Shown: piece after piece, positions 46,038 through 53,903 of the stretch
How positions within the stretch are numbered: position 1 is the first letter of the stretch
Layout: each line of letters starts with the position of its first letter
NCBI GenBank assembly: GCA_963836405.1
Contig: CAWIJL010000016.1
Span: 124,001-188,000, forward strand
Direction of reading: 5' to 3'
Length of the DNA: 64,000 nucleotides
Source of the DNA: CAWIJJ01 sp963836405
GTDB taxonomy: Bacteria; Acidobacteriota; Terriglobia; Bryobacterales; Bryobacteraceae
Notes under the pieces: generated by a model
The model's database searches: none
What the model was told of the DNA's origin: nothing
What the model saw: the letters and a program-made list of their open reading frames with translations, nothing else
Made by a program: the position numbers and the translations under genes

Positions 46038-48266
46038 TCACTCCCGATTACCTGACCGTGAGACGTGTTTCAGCGAGCCATCGGGCCAGTATTGTGTCCA
46101 GATGACGTCCCCGCCGGGCTCCCGCCGCCACTCCCACCGCTTCCGTCCGGCTTCGTCCCAATACGTTTCGACTCCCGTCTTCAGTCCGTTCTTCCATGTC
46201 GCTTCATACTGTTTGGAGCCGTTCGCGTACCGCCACGTTTCCACTCCATCCAGCAGGTAGCGTCCCGAGGCGGTAATCACGCCCGACCATTCCGCCCCGG
46301 CCATCGAACTGCGGACCCGCTTCCCGCCCCCCGTTTCCGCCGCCAGCACGGCCTGGTCCGTCAGAATCCACGCTTCGTTCATTTCGAATTCCTGCGCCGG
46401 ATGATTCATGGTGGTGATCAGGTGGATTAGTCCGTCCGGTCCCTGTGCGGCGGTGGCGTAGCCCAGCGTTCCCTCACCGTGAAAATCGACGGCCCAACCC
46501 TTGCGCGCCGGCAGCACGTGCGCTTCGTGCGGCAGGGTTCCGGGAATGGTCTTCGCCCGCCAGGTAGCGCCCTCGTCGTCCGACAGCGCAACGAAAGCGC
46601 CGCGTTCGGTGATTCCCGCCGGCTTCTTTCCCCTGCGGTCCTGCCAGTCCGACGCGAAGAAGAGCCGCCCGCTCGCGAGGCGCATCAGAAAGGGCCGCTG
46701 GTTGCTGCCGAGCGCCGGAAACCGGGTCTTCGACACCGTCCAGGTGCTGCCGCCATCGCGCGATACCGATTGCGGCATGAACCCATCGATGTTGGTGTTC
46801 TTCCCGCCCAGTCCGAGAATGGACCCGTCCTTCAGAGCTACGAAGGTCGTGTGCCGCCCGCCGGTCCGGCCGCCCGTGTCCACCCACGTCCGGCCCTCGT
46901 CGTCGCTTGCCCACAACAGCGACTCGCCGCCGATCCCGTCCATCCCCACATACATCTTTCCGTCGCGCCCGCGAAACCCGCTGGTGATCGGTTGCGGCGT
47001 GAACCCGCCGATCGGCCCCCGCAGCAGCGGAAACTCCGGCACCGTCCACGTCGCGCCGCTGTCGCGCGAAACCTGCGCGCGAAACGGAACCCCGTTCAGA
47101 CCCACGCCGCCGCCGAAGAAGCGCACCACCCCGCCGTCGTTCCACAGCATGGGCGATTCGTCGTTCACGTCCGCAAAGTCGTAGAACACGTCCGGCATGT
47201 CCCATTCGTCGCTACCGAACCTGCGCCGCACGGCCACGAGCGTCGTATTGGGCAGATACTCGGTGGAGCTCGACGATGCCGAAAATTCGACCACCAGCAC
47301 GTCGCCGTTCGGCATTACGGCGACGCCCGGCGAGTGGTTGTGCCCCATCACGCCCGGATCGAACCCCGCCGCCGCGATGGCATCGGCCTCGGCATTCTCC
47401 GGCGGCGCCGGCAGCAGATTGCGCTGGCGAAACCACGGCCGCTTCGGATTCGGACCCGCGGTCCCCGGAGTTCCGCCCTGCTTCACGAACTGTCCCCACA
47501 GCCTCGCCGTAACGGGCACCGGCGCGGTCGCGGGCGTCGCAGCCTCCACGATGCGGAACCCGATCGCGTGGCGTCCGCGAAACCCGGGCGCAATGCTCGC
47601 CCGGTTGGTGTCCCGCCGGTACGCGGGTGTGAAGCCCGACGGCCCTTTCTCGTACGCGCCCATGATTCCGCCGCCGCGCACCACGCGCGCGGTTCCTCCC
47701 GCCGGACCCACCGGGTCGGTCTGGGCTTCTACCGAATACGGCCCGTACCAGTCCAGCGTCCACTCCGCCACTCCCGACTCCATGTTCTTCACGCCGTAAC
47801 GGTTTGCCTGCCCGGGCTCGAGCGGCGATTCTCCGGCCGCAAACGGCCCGTCCCCGCCGGCCCGCGCCGCGTATTCCCATTCCGCCTCCGTGGGCAGCCG
47901 GTAGTGGCGCTTCTCTTTGCGGCTGAGCCAGGCGCAGAACGCCTCCGCGTCTTCCCAGCTCACGCCGCTCGTGGAAGGAGAAAACATGCCGGCGTCCTGC
48001 CAGTCCGCGCGAAATTCCTGGAACTGCCCGACCGTGATTTCGGTTTCCGAAATGGAGAACTCGCCCGAGATCGTCACGTCGTGCGCCGGGCGCTCATCCG
48101 GGTCGCCCGCCGCCGCGCTGCCCATCCGAAACTTGCCTGCCGGGATCCGTACCATGCGAATTCCGATCGAATTGACGTCGCCGACCGGACTCGAAACCGC
48201 CAGCGATACCGCCAGCGCGAGGCCGGCGCCCGCCAGACTCACCCGCGCCCATTTGATTCCACTCAT
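46038..48266 (-). CDS. Exported SUMF1/FGE-like domain + sialidase-type propeller + MORN-like repeats fusion
   Basis: A 742-residue protein from ATG 48264-48266 (signal-like WARVSLAGAGLALAVSLAVS). Residues about 30-275 form a formylglycine-generating-enzyme (SUMF1) domain (MVRIPAGKFRMGSAAAGDPD, ISETEITVGQFQEF, YRLPTEAEWEYAARAG, RVVRGGG, GFRIVEA). Residues about 340-680 form a BNR/sialidase-like beta-propeller with Asp-box-like repeats (SRDSGATWTVP, SDDEGRTWVDTG, SRDGGSTWTVS, SDDEGATWRAK). The C terminus has MORN-like repeats (YANGSKQYEATWKNGLKTG, YWPDGSLKHVS). SUMF1-like domains in bacteria are often non-catalytic. Probable role: extracellular glycan binding or cleavage. Confidence 0.82.
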   Translation of the reverse strand: MSGIKWARVSLAGAGLALAVSLAVSSPVGDVNSIGIRMVRIPAGKFRMGSAAAGDPDERPAHDVTISGEFSISETEITVGQFQEFRADWQDAGMFSPSTSGVSWEDAEAFCAWLSRKEKRHYRLPTEAEWEYAARAGGDGPFAAGESPLEPGQANRYGVKNMESGVAEWTLDWYGPYSVEAQTDPVGPAGGTARVVRGGGIMGAYEKGPSGFTPAYRRDTNRASIAPGFRGRHAIGFRIVEAATPATAPVPVTARLWGQFVKQGGTPGTAGPNPKRPWFRQRNLLPAPPENAEADAIAAAGFDPGVMGHNHSPGVAVMPNGDVLVVEFSASSSSTEYLPNTTLVAVRRRFGSDEWDMPDVFYDFADVNDESPMLWNDGGVVRFFGGGVGLNGVPFRAQVSRDSGATWTVPEFPLLRGPIGGFTPQPITSGFRGRDGKMYVGMDGIGGESLLWASDDEGRTWVDTGGRTGGRHTTFVALKDGSILGLGGKNTNIDGFMPQSVSRDGGSTWTVSKTRFPALGSNQRPFLMRLASGRLFFASDWQDRRGKKPAGITERGAFVALSDDEGATWRAKTIPGTLPHEAHVLPARKGWAVDFHGEGTLGYATAAQGPDGLIHLITTMNHPAQEFEMNEAWILTDQAVLAAETGGGKRVRSSMAGAEWSGVITASGRYLLDGVETWRYANGSKQYEATWKNGLKTGVETYWDEAGRKRWEWRREPGGDVIWTQYWPDGSLKHVSRSGNRE

Positions 48267-48333
48267 TTCACGGGCAGTATACCGCCAAAGCGCGCCACCG
48301 GTCCCCGGCAGCGTATGATCGAAAAAGGTTTCG

Positions 48334-49917
48334 GTGACCAGAAAGAACTTTCTCGGAATGGCCGGCGCGTCCCTGCTCATCGGGCCGCGCGCGGCACCCG
48401 CTGCCTCCACGCTCGAACCCGAACGGTTTCGCCACTACATCGACGAGTTCAACGGAATGGCGAAAGAGGAAGTCGTGAACTACGTGCCGGACGCGCGGGC
48501 GTGGGATTTCCTGAAGGACAACATCCCCCTGTTTACCTGCCCCGACAACGACTTCGAAACCACTTACTATTTCCGCTGGTGGACTTACCGCAAACATATC
48601 AAACAGACGCCCGCCGGCTTCATCGTCACCGAGTTCCTGAAGCCCGTGAATCACGCCGGCGAATTCAACGCGCTCAGTTGCGCGTTCGGGCATCACCTGG
48701 CGGAAGGCCGCTGGCTCCACGACCGCCGGTTTCTTGACGACTACGTCCGTTTCTGGCTGCGCACCGGGCCCAGCGGCGGCCTTCGCGCCAACTTTCACCA
48801 GTTCAGCGGATGGGCCGCCGCCGCGCTCTACGGCCGCTGGCTGGTGGACGGTAATCGGGAGTGGCTGACCTCGTGGCTCGCGGCTTTGCTCGAAGACTAC
48901 CGCGCCTGGGAGCGCGAGCGGCTTACCGAATCCGGACTCTTCTGGCAGCGCGACGTCTCGGACGGGATGGAAGAATCGATCAGCGGCGGCCGGTCCGTCA
49001 AGAACCTGCGGCCGAGCATCAACAGCTACATGTTCGGCAACGCAACCGCCATTTCGGCCATCGCCGCAATGGCCGGCGACCGCGATGCGGAACGCGAATA
49101 CAGGGGCAAAGCGGCGCGCCTCAAGACTCTCGTCGAGCAGCGACTGTGGAACAAAGACGCCCACTTCTTCGAAACGCTTCTCGAGTCGGGCCGGTCCGCA
49201 GATGTGCGCGAGAGCATCGGCTTCACACCCTGGTATTTCGACTTGCCGGAACACCGAGCGGGCTACGAGATTGCGTGGAAGCAGCTCATGGATCCCCAAG
49301 GCTTCTATGCGCCCTTCGGTCCGGCCACCGCCGAGCGCCGCCATCCGAAATTCCAGATCGCCGACCGCGGCGACGATTGCCAGTGGAACGGCCCGAGCTG
49401 GCCCTTCGCCACCACCATCGCGTTGCGGGCGCTGGCCAACGTCCTGAACCGATATCCGCAAAACGCGATCGGCCGGCGCGATTACTTCCGCACGCTCCAG
49501 ATCTACACGCGCAGCCAGCGGCTGAAGCTCGAAAGCGGGCGCGTGATTCCCTGGATCGACGAGAATCTCGATCCCTTCACCGGCGAATGGCACGCGCGCG
49601 CCCGCAAAATCGCGAAGGGCACGTTTTATGGGCGCGGCGACTATTACAATCACTCCGGCTACGCGGACCTGGCGATCACCGGACTCGCCGGCCTGCGTCC
49701 TCGCGCCGATAACATCGTCGAAGTGAACCCGCTGGCTCCCGCCGAATGGGATTGGTTCTGCCTCGACCGCGTCCGTTACCGCGGTAGAATGCTGACCATC
49801 GCGTGGGATCGCAGCGGCGCCAAATTCGGCGGCGGCAAAGGACTGCGCGTTTTCGCCGACGGCAAGCAGATCGCCGCGGCGCCGGACGTGCGACGGATCA
49901 CAGGACCACTCGGATAA
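48334..49917 (+). CDS. MGH1-like (GH63/GH37-type) glycoside hydrolase, exported
   Basis: A 527-residue (alpha/alpha)6-barrel glycosidase starting at GTG 48334, with signal TRKNFLGMAGASLLIG. Recognisable blocks are LRANFHQFSGWAAAALYGRW, WQRDVSDGMEESISGG, RPSINSYMFGNATAISAIA, ESIGFTPWYFDLPEH, DDCQWNGPSWPFATTIALRA and YNHSGYADLAITGL. Candidate catalytic acids are Asp in the DGMEESISGG block and the Glu/Asp near the end. Divergent from the SUMF1/sialidase fusion, 67 bp apart, so both may act on the same extracellular glycan (inference). Confidence 0.82.
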   Translation: MTRKNFLGMAGASLLIGPRAAPAASTLEPERFRHYIDEFNGMAKEEVVNYVPDARAWDFLKDNIPLFTCPDNDFETTYYFRWWTYRKHIKQTPAGFIVTEFLKPVNHAGEFNALSCAFGHHLAEGRWLHDRRFLDDYVRFWLRTGPSGGLRANFHQFSGWAAAALYGRWLVDGNREWLTSWLAALLEDYRAWERERLTESGLFWQRDVSDGMEESISGGRSVKNLRPSINSYMFGNATAISAIAAMAGDRDAEREYRGKAARLKTLVEQRLWNKDAHFFETLLESGRSADVRESIGFTPWYFDLPEHRAGYEIAWKQLMDPQGFYAPFGPATAERRHPKFQIADRGDDCQWNGPSWPFATTIALRALANVLNRYPQNAIGRRDYFRTLQIYTRSQRLKLESGRVIPWIDENLDPFTGEWHARARKIAKGTFYGRGDYYNHSGYADLAITGLAGLRPRADNIVEVNPLAPAEWDWFCLDRVRYRGRMLTIAWDRSGAKFGGGKGLRVFADGKQIAAAPDVRRITGPLG

Positions 49918-50004
49918 TCTGATACGGTCCGGCGGCCAACCGATTACTTGGTAGAACGTCTACCCAGTGTGGCGGAATGCTGGGTAGAGCTGTTTGGACC
50001 CAAT

Positions 50005-50144
50005 GACCTGCTGCAAATCGAGCACGGGTCCTTATACCCGGCGCTCCATCGGTTGGACGTAAGGGTTGGCCCACAGCCAGTTGGGAGGCCGCGGGGAAGG
50101 ATCTGAAGGGCGAGTTCAAGTACTACCGGCTGACCGCTGCGTAG
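50005..50144 (+). pseudogene. PadR regulator relic
   Basis: DLLQIEHGSLYPALHRLD (frame 1) followed, after a frame change near 50060, by GWPTASWEAAGKDLKG and EFKYYRLTAA with stop TAG at 50142-50144. These are the core and C-terminal winged-helix blocks of PadR. The N-terminal part and several residues are missing. The upstream 49918-50004 shows no clear homology. Confidence 0.6.
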
Positions 50145-50145
50145 C

Positions 50146-50844
50146 CCGCTTCCCGGTCCTGCGGTCGCAAAGGCAATGGAATCCGCTTCAACCACTTGCG
50201 GAAGACCCGGTCGATGTCTTGGGGCCCCAAGGAATCGCAGATCTGTTGCAGTTGCTCGGGTGCGGTGCAGGATAGGAATCCGTTATCCAACGCCTCGTAG
50301 GTGATCTTCCTCTTCTCCAATTGCCGTTTGGCCCACTCGTGCCCGTTGAGACACAACTTCGTGCTCCACGGCGCGTAGCTGCATACCTTGAGAAACAAGG
50401 GGCCGAAATCCTGATCGTCGATGTAAAAATAGTAGTGGTTGACGTAGACGGTCTTGTCCCGGTTGAACTCGAACTGCCCGTTCACCTCTTCCCGTTGAAC
50501 GCCTTGGCCTTCTCCTGCGCGACCCCGATGAAGACGATCTCATCCCGCACTGGCCGTTGCCGTCGAATCTCATTGGCGATGTCGTCCTTCTTCTCTTTGT
50601 GGTCGAACTGGTAAATCGGAATGTGGTCGCGCTCCGCTTGTGTTTTCACCGCCTCACGGAAGCGTTCCGAGATCTGCCCGAGAACCGCCGGCGAAGGAAC
50701 CGGTTTCCCCAACTGGCCTCGCATGAACCACATCAGTCCCCCTCCTGTCGCCAGTTTGCCGATGTAGCCGTTTAGGTAGAGTCGATCCAGGCACTCCACT
50801 TCCAGTGTGATGTGCCCGTCCAATAATTCCGGGATTGTCGCCAT
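50146..50844 (-). pseudogene. Conserved protein of unknown function, frameshifted and 3'-truncated
   Basis: ATG 50844 gives MATIPELLDGHITLEVECLD, LNGYIGKLATGGGLMWFM, FDHKEKKDDIANEIRRQRPV. The frame ends at 50482, but the continuation NGQFEFNRDKTVYVNHYYFY, YAPWSTKLCLNGHEWAKRQL, FRKWLKRIPLPLRPQDREAG is intact one frame over. One missing G at AGGTGAAC (about 50484) explains it. Homology stops at 50146, at the PadR relic. I recognise the sequence as a widespread conserved family without known function; it is about half its usual length here. Confidence 0.55.
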
Positions 50845-51065
50845 TCTCAGGATTTTACGAAATGATTCGGACGTACGCTCGTCGGTTTGAGGTCGAAGAC
50901 CTCGCTAGGTCTAGGAAACAACCGCAGGAGTAGATGGCGAACCACTGCGGTGTCAGATGAGTTCCTTCCATGGGAAACTACGCGCACCGGTTGCGTGGTG
51001 AGAATGCCGTAGAGGCCCCTTCTACGCGTTTCCGACGTAGAATCGGCGGGATATTCAGAGCTTGT

Positions 51066-51356
51066 TCAGGAGACGAGTATCGGCTCAATCAATGGTTCGA
51101 GCCAACGGCGATCCGCCGCCGCGGCATAACTGTCCCAGGTCTCAATTGCGGCTTTTATCCGGGCGACCTCGGCGTCCGTAAACTCGAACTCCTTTGCCGC
51201 TGTTGTGAGCGACGGGTTCCACACGGTCCGTTCTTGGCCGCTAAAGAGCTCGTGCTTGAGTTCGATTGCCTTCTCCTCGTCGGCGTCGAGTGCGATGCGG
51301 TCCTGAATGGCCCAAATCGCGCGAATATCCTTACCACGACTCGTACCCGAAGAACA
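51066..51356 (-). pseudogene. 5'-truncated gene fragment of unknown function
   Basis: A frame open over 96 codons with strongly protein-like sequence and no ATG/GTG/TTG start: IRAIWAIQDRIALDADEEKA, IELKHELFSGQERTVWNPSL, EFTDAEVARIKAAIETWDSY, ending at TGA 51066-51068. It lacks a beginning because it meets the plus-strand tail-gene fragment at about 51335. I do not recognise the family; it may be an internally broken mobile-element or phage gene. Confidence 0.45.
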
Positions 51357-51697
51357 TCAGCCTCGTGCATGCGATTCACCAGATGCCCGCGCCGTCGATC
51401 ATGGCGGTCTGGCAGGGCACCGGGCCGGGGTCGTTCGGCGGCGTGGACGTGTGGAAGCACCAGGTCACGTTGTTCCTGCGCGCCAAGCCTGAGTCGAATC
51501 CGTGCACCGCGTATCACAGGCTGTTCCGGCTGATCACGAAAGGCATTCCCGCAGCGGCCGGCATCGCCATGGAGAATGCCACAGTCCATCCGTCCTGCCA
51601 CGCGATGGACCTCCCGCAAATTCAACGGCAGACCGATGCGGAGGCGCTGGACTATTTCGAAGTCCCGCTTTCCTTCACAGAGATTGGAGACGACTGA
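51333..51697 (+). pseudogene. Phage tail-completion-like protein fragment (5' truncated)
   Basis: YHDSYPKNISLVHAIHQMPA, MAVWQGTGPGSFGGVDVWKH, YHRLFRLITKGIPAAAGIAM, ALDYFEVPLSFTEIGDD reads like a tail terminator/completion protein, and the next two genes are tail genes in the usual order. No start codon is in register before homology begins; the frame upstream is low-complexity. It ends at TGA 51697, 1 bp before the next ATG. Confidence 0.5.
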
Positions 51698-51698
51698 C

Positions 51699-51854
51699 AT
51701 GGACAAGGCTTGGATGATGCCTCCTTTCGGCGAGGGCCAACCGAAAGAAGTCGATGCTACGCCCGAGGTTTTGGTTCCGATGATGACTGCTGGCTGGAGC
51801 CAGTGCGCGCCGCCGGAAGTAAACCAGGAGGTAAAGACCGATGTCCACGACTAG
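51699..51854 (+). CDS. Small prophage protein
   Basis: A 51-residue ORF (MDKAWMMPPFGEGQPKEVDA) with GGAGA upstream, lying between two tail genes and overlapping the tail tube start by 14 bp. No recognisable domain. Confidence 0.45.
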   Translation: MDKAWMMPPFGEGQPKEVDATPEVLVPMMTAGWSQCAPPEVNQEVKTDVHD

Positions 51855-52673
51855 GCTGCAGGAAGTCCTGGTCTGCTTTGGCAAAGGCAAGCAGACGGAC
51901 ATCGCCACGGCGCAATTGGCCGCGACGATGTGGCGGTTCAACAAGCTGAACGCGGCGCTCGCACGAACCCGAAGCTCGCGACCGAGAACGACGCCGACTT
52001 CTCCTTCGTCGAGCAGATCCGTCCCGGCGCCGGTGTGGTGCTCGACCGCCAGGCGGTCGGTTGCGCCATTGAGTCGTGGCAGATCTCGGTAGGGTCCGGA
52101 CCTGGCCGCGCGAACAGCAAGATCAGTGTTGAGTTTGCGGGCTCGGGCAAGGTCATCGATTCAGCGACTGGCATCACCATGCCCGCCGCCACCGTCGAGA
52201 AGCTTCTGCCGTCCGCGTCGCTCACGCTTTCGATCAACGGCGTCGACTACGTCACCAACAAGAACATCGTGTCGCTGGATACGGGGTGGAAGAACAACCT
52301 GCGCATGGACGCCGGCTTCTTCCCCGGTTCCGGCTTCCAGACGGCGGGCGACGGTTCGACCGGCGCGATCCGTGGCAGGCTGGAGTTCGGGAACCGTGCC
52401 GGCAACCTGAAGTTCGTCGCGCGCTACGACAGCACGTCGCTCGAGTACACGAAGCTCAAGGCGCAGACCACCGGCACCGCCGTCATCACGCTCACCTTCG
52501 ACGCCAACAACTCGCTCCAGATCACGTGGCAGAAGCTCGCCTTCGCAGTGGTCGAGATCGGGGAGACGGACCAGATCCTCACCGTCGCCGTCGAATGCAC
52601 CCCGCTCTACGACACCACCAACGGTGTCATCTCGGCTGTTGCCAAGTGCAACGTCGACACCATCTGCCAGTAG
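51841..52673 (+). pseudogene. Phage tail tube-like protein, frameshifted
   Basis: Starts at ATG 51841 after a good AGGAGG ribosome site (STTRLQEVLVCFGKGKQTD). A single indel near 51960 moves the frame, and the long remainder (DFSFVEQIRPGAGVVLDRQA, DYVTNKNIVSLDTGWKNNL, GRLEFGNRAGNLKFVARYDS, FAVVEIGETDQILTVAVECT) runs to 52673. Strand-rich composition, size (about 277 codons) and neighbours indicate a major tail/tube protein. Part of a decayed prophage. Confidence 0.6.
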
Positions 52674-53015
52674 CTACCCGGCCCGCTTCAGGCCATGGCG
52701 TATGGCTTCTTTGAGCACGGTCTGGTATCCAGTCCCCCGCTTCGACGCGATGCTTTTGGCAAGTTCAATATCAGCGATCGACAACCGGATCGACACCGGG
52801 CGGGTGGCATTTGCTTTTGCTTGTTCCAGCAGCGCTTCTAGGACTTTGGGATTCGTTCGCGGTATGCGCGATCCGGAGGAGCGGACCAGCGTGCCTTGTT
52901 TCAGTGCCCGTTCGAATTCACGCTGAGTTTGCCGGCGGCCTTCGGGGCTTGCGTACCAGTCGGTTTCCTCGGCTGGCGATTTGGGCTCAGGGAGTCTCGT
53001 CGATTTCCGGGGCAT
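52674..53015 (-). CDS. brnA: BrnA-family antitoxin
   Basis: A 113-residue protein: a basic N terminus (MPRKSTRLPEPKSPAEETDW), then EFERALKQGTLVRSSGS, and a ribbon-helix-helix C terminus (RPVSIRLSIADIELAKSIAS, GTGYQTVLKEAIRHGL). It overlaps brnT by 29 bp. BrnA binds BrnT and represses the operon. It lies on the opposite strand to the flanking prophage genes. Confidence 0.75.
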   Translation of the reverse strand: MPRKSTRLPEPKSPAEETDWYASPEGRRQTQREFERALKQGTLVRSSGSRIPRTNPKVLEALLEQAKANATRPVSIRLSIADIELAKSIASKRGTGYQTVLKEAIRHGLKRAG

Positions 53016-53280
53016 AGATTTTCCTCTCTCGTTGATTCATCGTATGGGCGGTAACAGGCCGTATCCTGTCGTCCCGAATCGTGAACACTACGACTAGATA
53101 CCGTCCGGCAGCGGATGTGCCGAATAGCTTCCATCGTTTCTCATCCCCCATGCTCTTCGCGGGGATGATTACATGCGGCTGTTCGAAGGCTTCCTCGACT
53201 TCCGCCGGGTCGACGCCATGCCGGGCGACATGCCCGACATTGTGCGAATCCCATTCGAAGCCCTTAATGCCATCCAGCAC
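52987..53280 (-). CDS. brnT: BrnT-family toxin (ribonuclease)
   Basis: A 97-residue toxin from GTG 53278-53280: FEWDSHNVGHVARHGVDPAE, EVEEAFEQPHVIIPAKSM, RWKLFGTSAAGRYLVVVFT, IRPVTAHTMNQRERKIY. These blocks are the BrnT hallmarks. The frame continues upstream, but GTG gives the family length. It is co-transcribed with brnA from the region holding two GTATATAC palindromes. Confidence 0.82.
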   Translation of the reverse strand: MLDGIKGFEWDSHNVGHVARHGVDPAEVEEAFEQPHVIIPAKSMGDEKRWKLFGTSAAGRYLVVVFTIRDDRIRPVTAHTMNQRERKIYAPEIDETP

Positions 53281-53287
53281 AGTTTCA

Positions 53288-53310
53288 GTATATACGAGTT
53301 GTGTATATAC
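53288..53310 (-). promoter_or_regulatory. Probable BrnTA operator
   Basis: Two copies of the self-complementary octamer GTATATAC (53288-53295 and 53303-53310) separated by 7 bp, centred 18 bp before the brnT start. They overlap a possible -10 (TATACT on the minus strand). Likely the site where the BrnTA complex represses its own promoter. Confidence 0.55.
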
Positions 53311-53352
53311 AACCCGGCCCCAGATTAAGTAGGAAAGGACGACCCGACAGTT

Positions 53353-53808
53353 ATGGACACCCCCGTTTTTGACGCGAGCAGGCCGATTGCCCTGCGACTT
53401 CCTGGCCCCAATGGTGGCCGCACAATTCATGTCCGGTACCCCTCGGACGACGAGTGGATCGACCGCCAGCGCCGGCGCAAGGTCCTGACGAAGCAGTTGG
53501 GACGCGGTCAGTCCGAGACGACGATCCTGAATCGCGAGGACGCGGACGCCGTGCTCATGGCGAAGATCCGCACCGAAGAGAACGAACCGGAGACGGATCC
53601 GTTCGAGGCGGTCAAGCTCATTGAAGAGTTGGCCACCTGCGATGTAGACGACGTCGTCGCTGCCGGTGAAGGCTTCCGGATCACCACCCGCGTCTTGGGA
53701 GCGGTCACCATCCACGTGCTGAAGATGCCTTCGGCCAAGGACACCTTCGAGTTCCGGCGCGGCTTCGCGCGGGTGATCGCGACCACGGAATCGGATCACG
53801 CATTGTGA
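53353..53808 (+). CDS. Probable prophage tail-assembly-type protein
   Basis: A 151-residue protein (MDTPVFDASRPIALRLPG, RYPSDDEWIDRQRRRKVLTK, FEAVKLIEELATCDVDDVVA, SAKDTFEFRRGFARVI). Position downstream of the tail tube gene, size and acidic helical nature fit a tail assembly chaperone, but I do not recognise the family firmly. The BrnTA module interrupts the original spacing to the tube gene. Confidence 0.5.
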   Translation: MDTPVFDASRPIALRLPGPNGGRTIHVRYPSDDEWIDRQRRRKVLTKQLGRGQSETTILNREDADAVLMAKIRTEENEPETDPFEAVKLIEELATCDVDDVVAAGEGFRITTRVLGAVTIHVLKMPSAKDTFEFRRGFARVIATTESDHAL

Positions 53809-53903
53809 CGCAAAAGAGTCGGCACCGGCTGGTCCGATTCCCTGTCCGCAGCCCACTCCTGGGCGCAACCCGCTAAAATCATTTGGTTGTCCTAAATCAC
53901 ATC

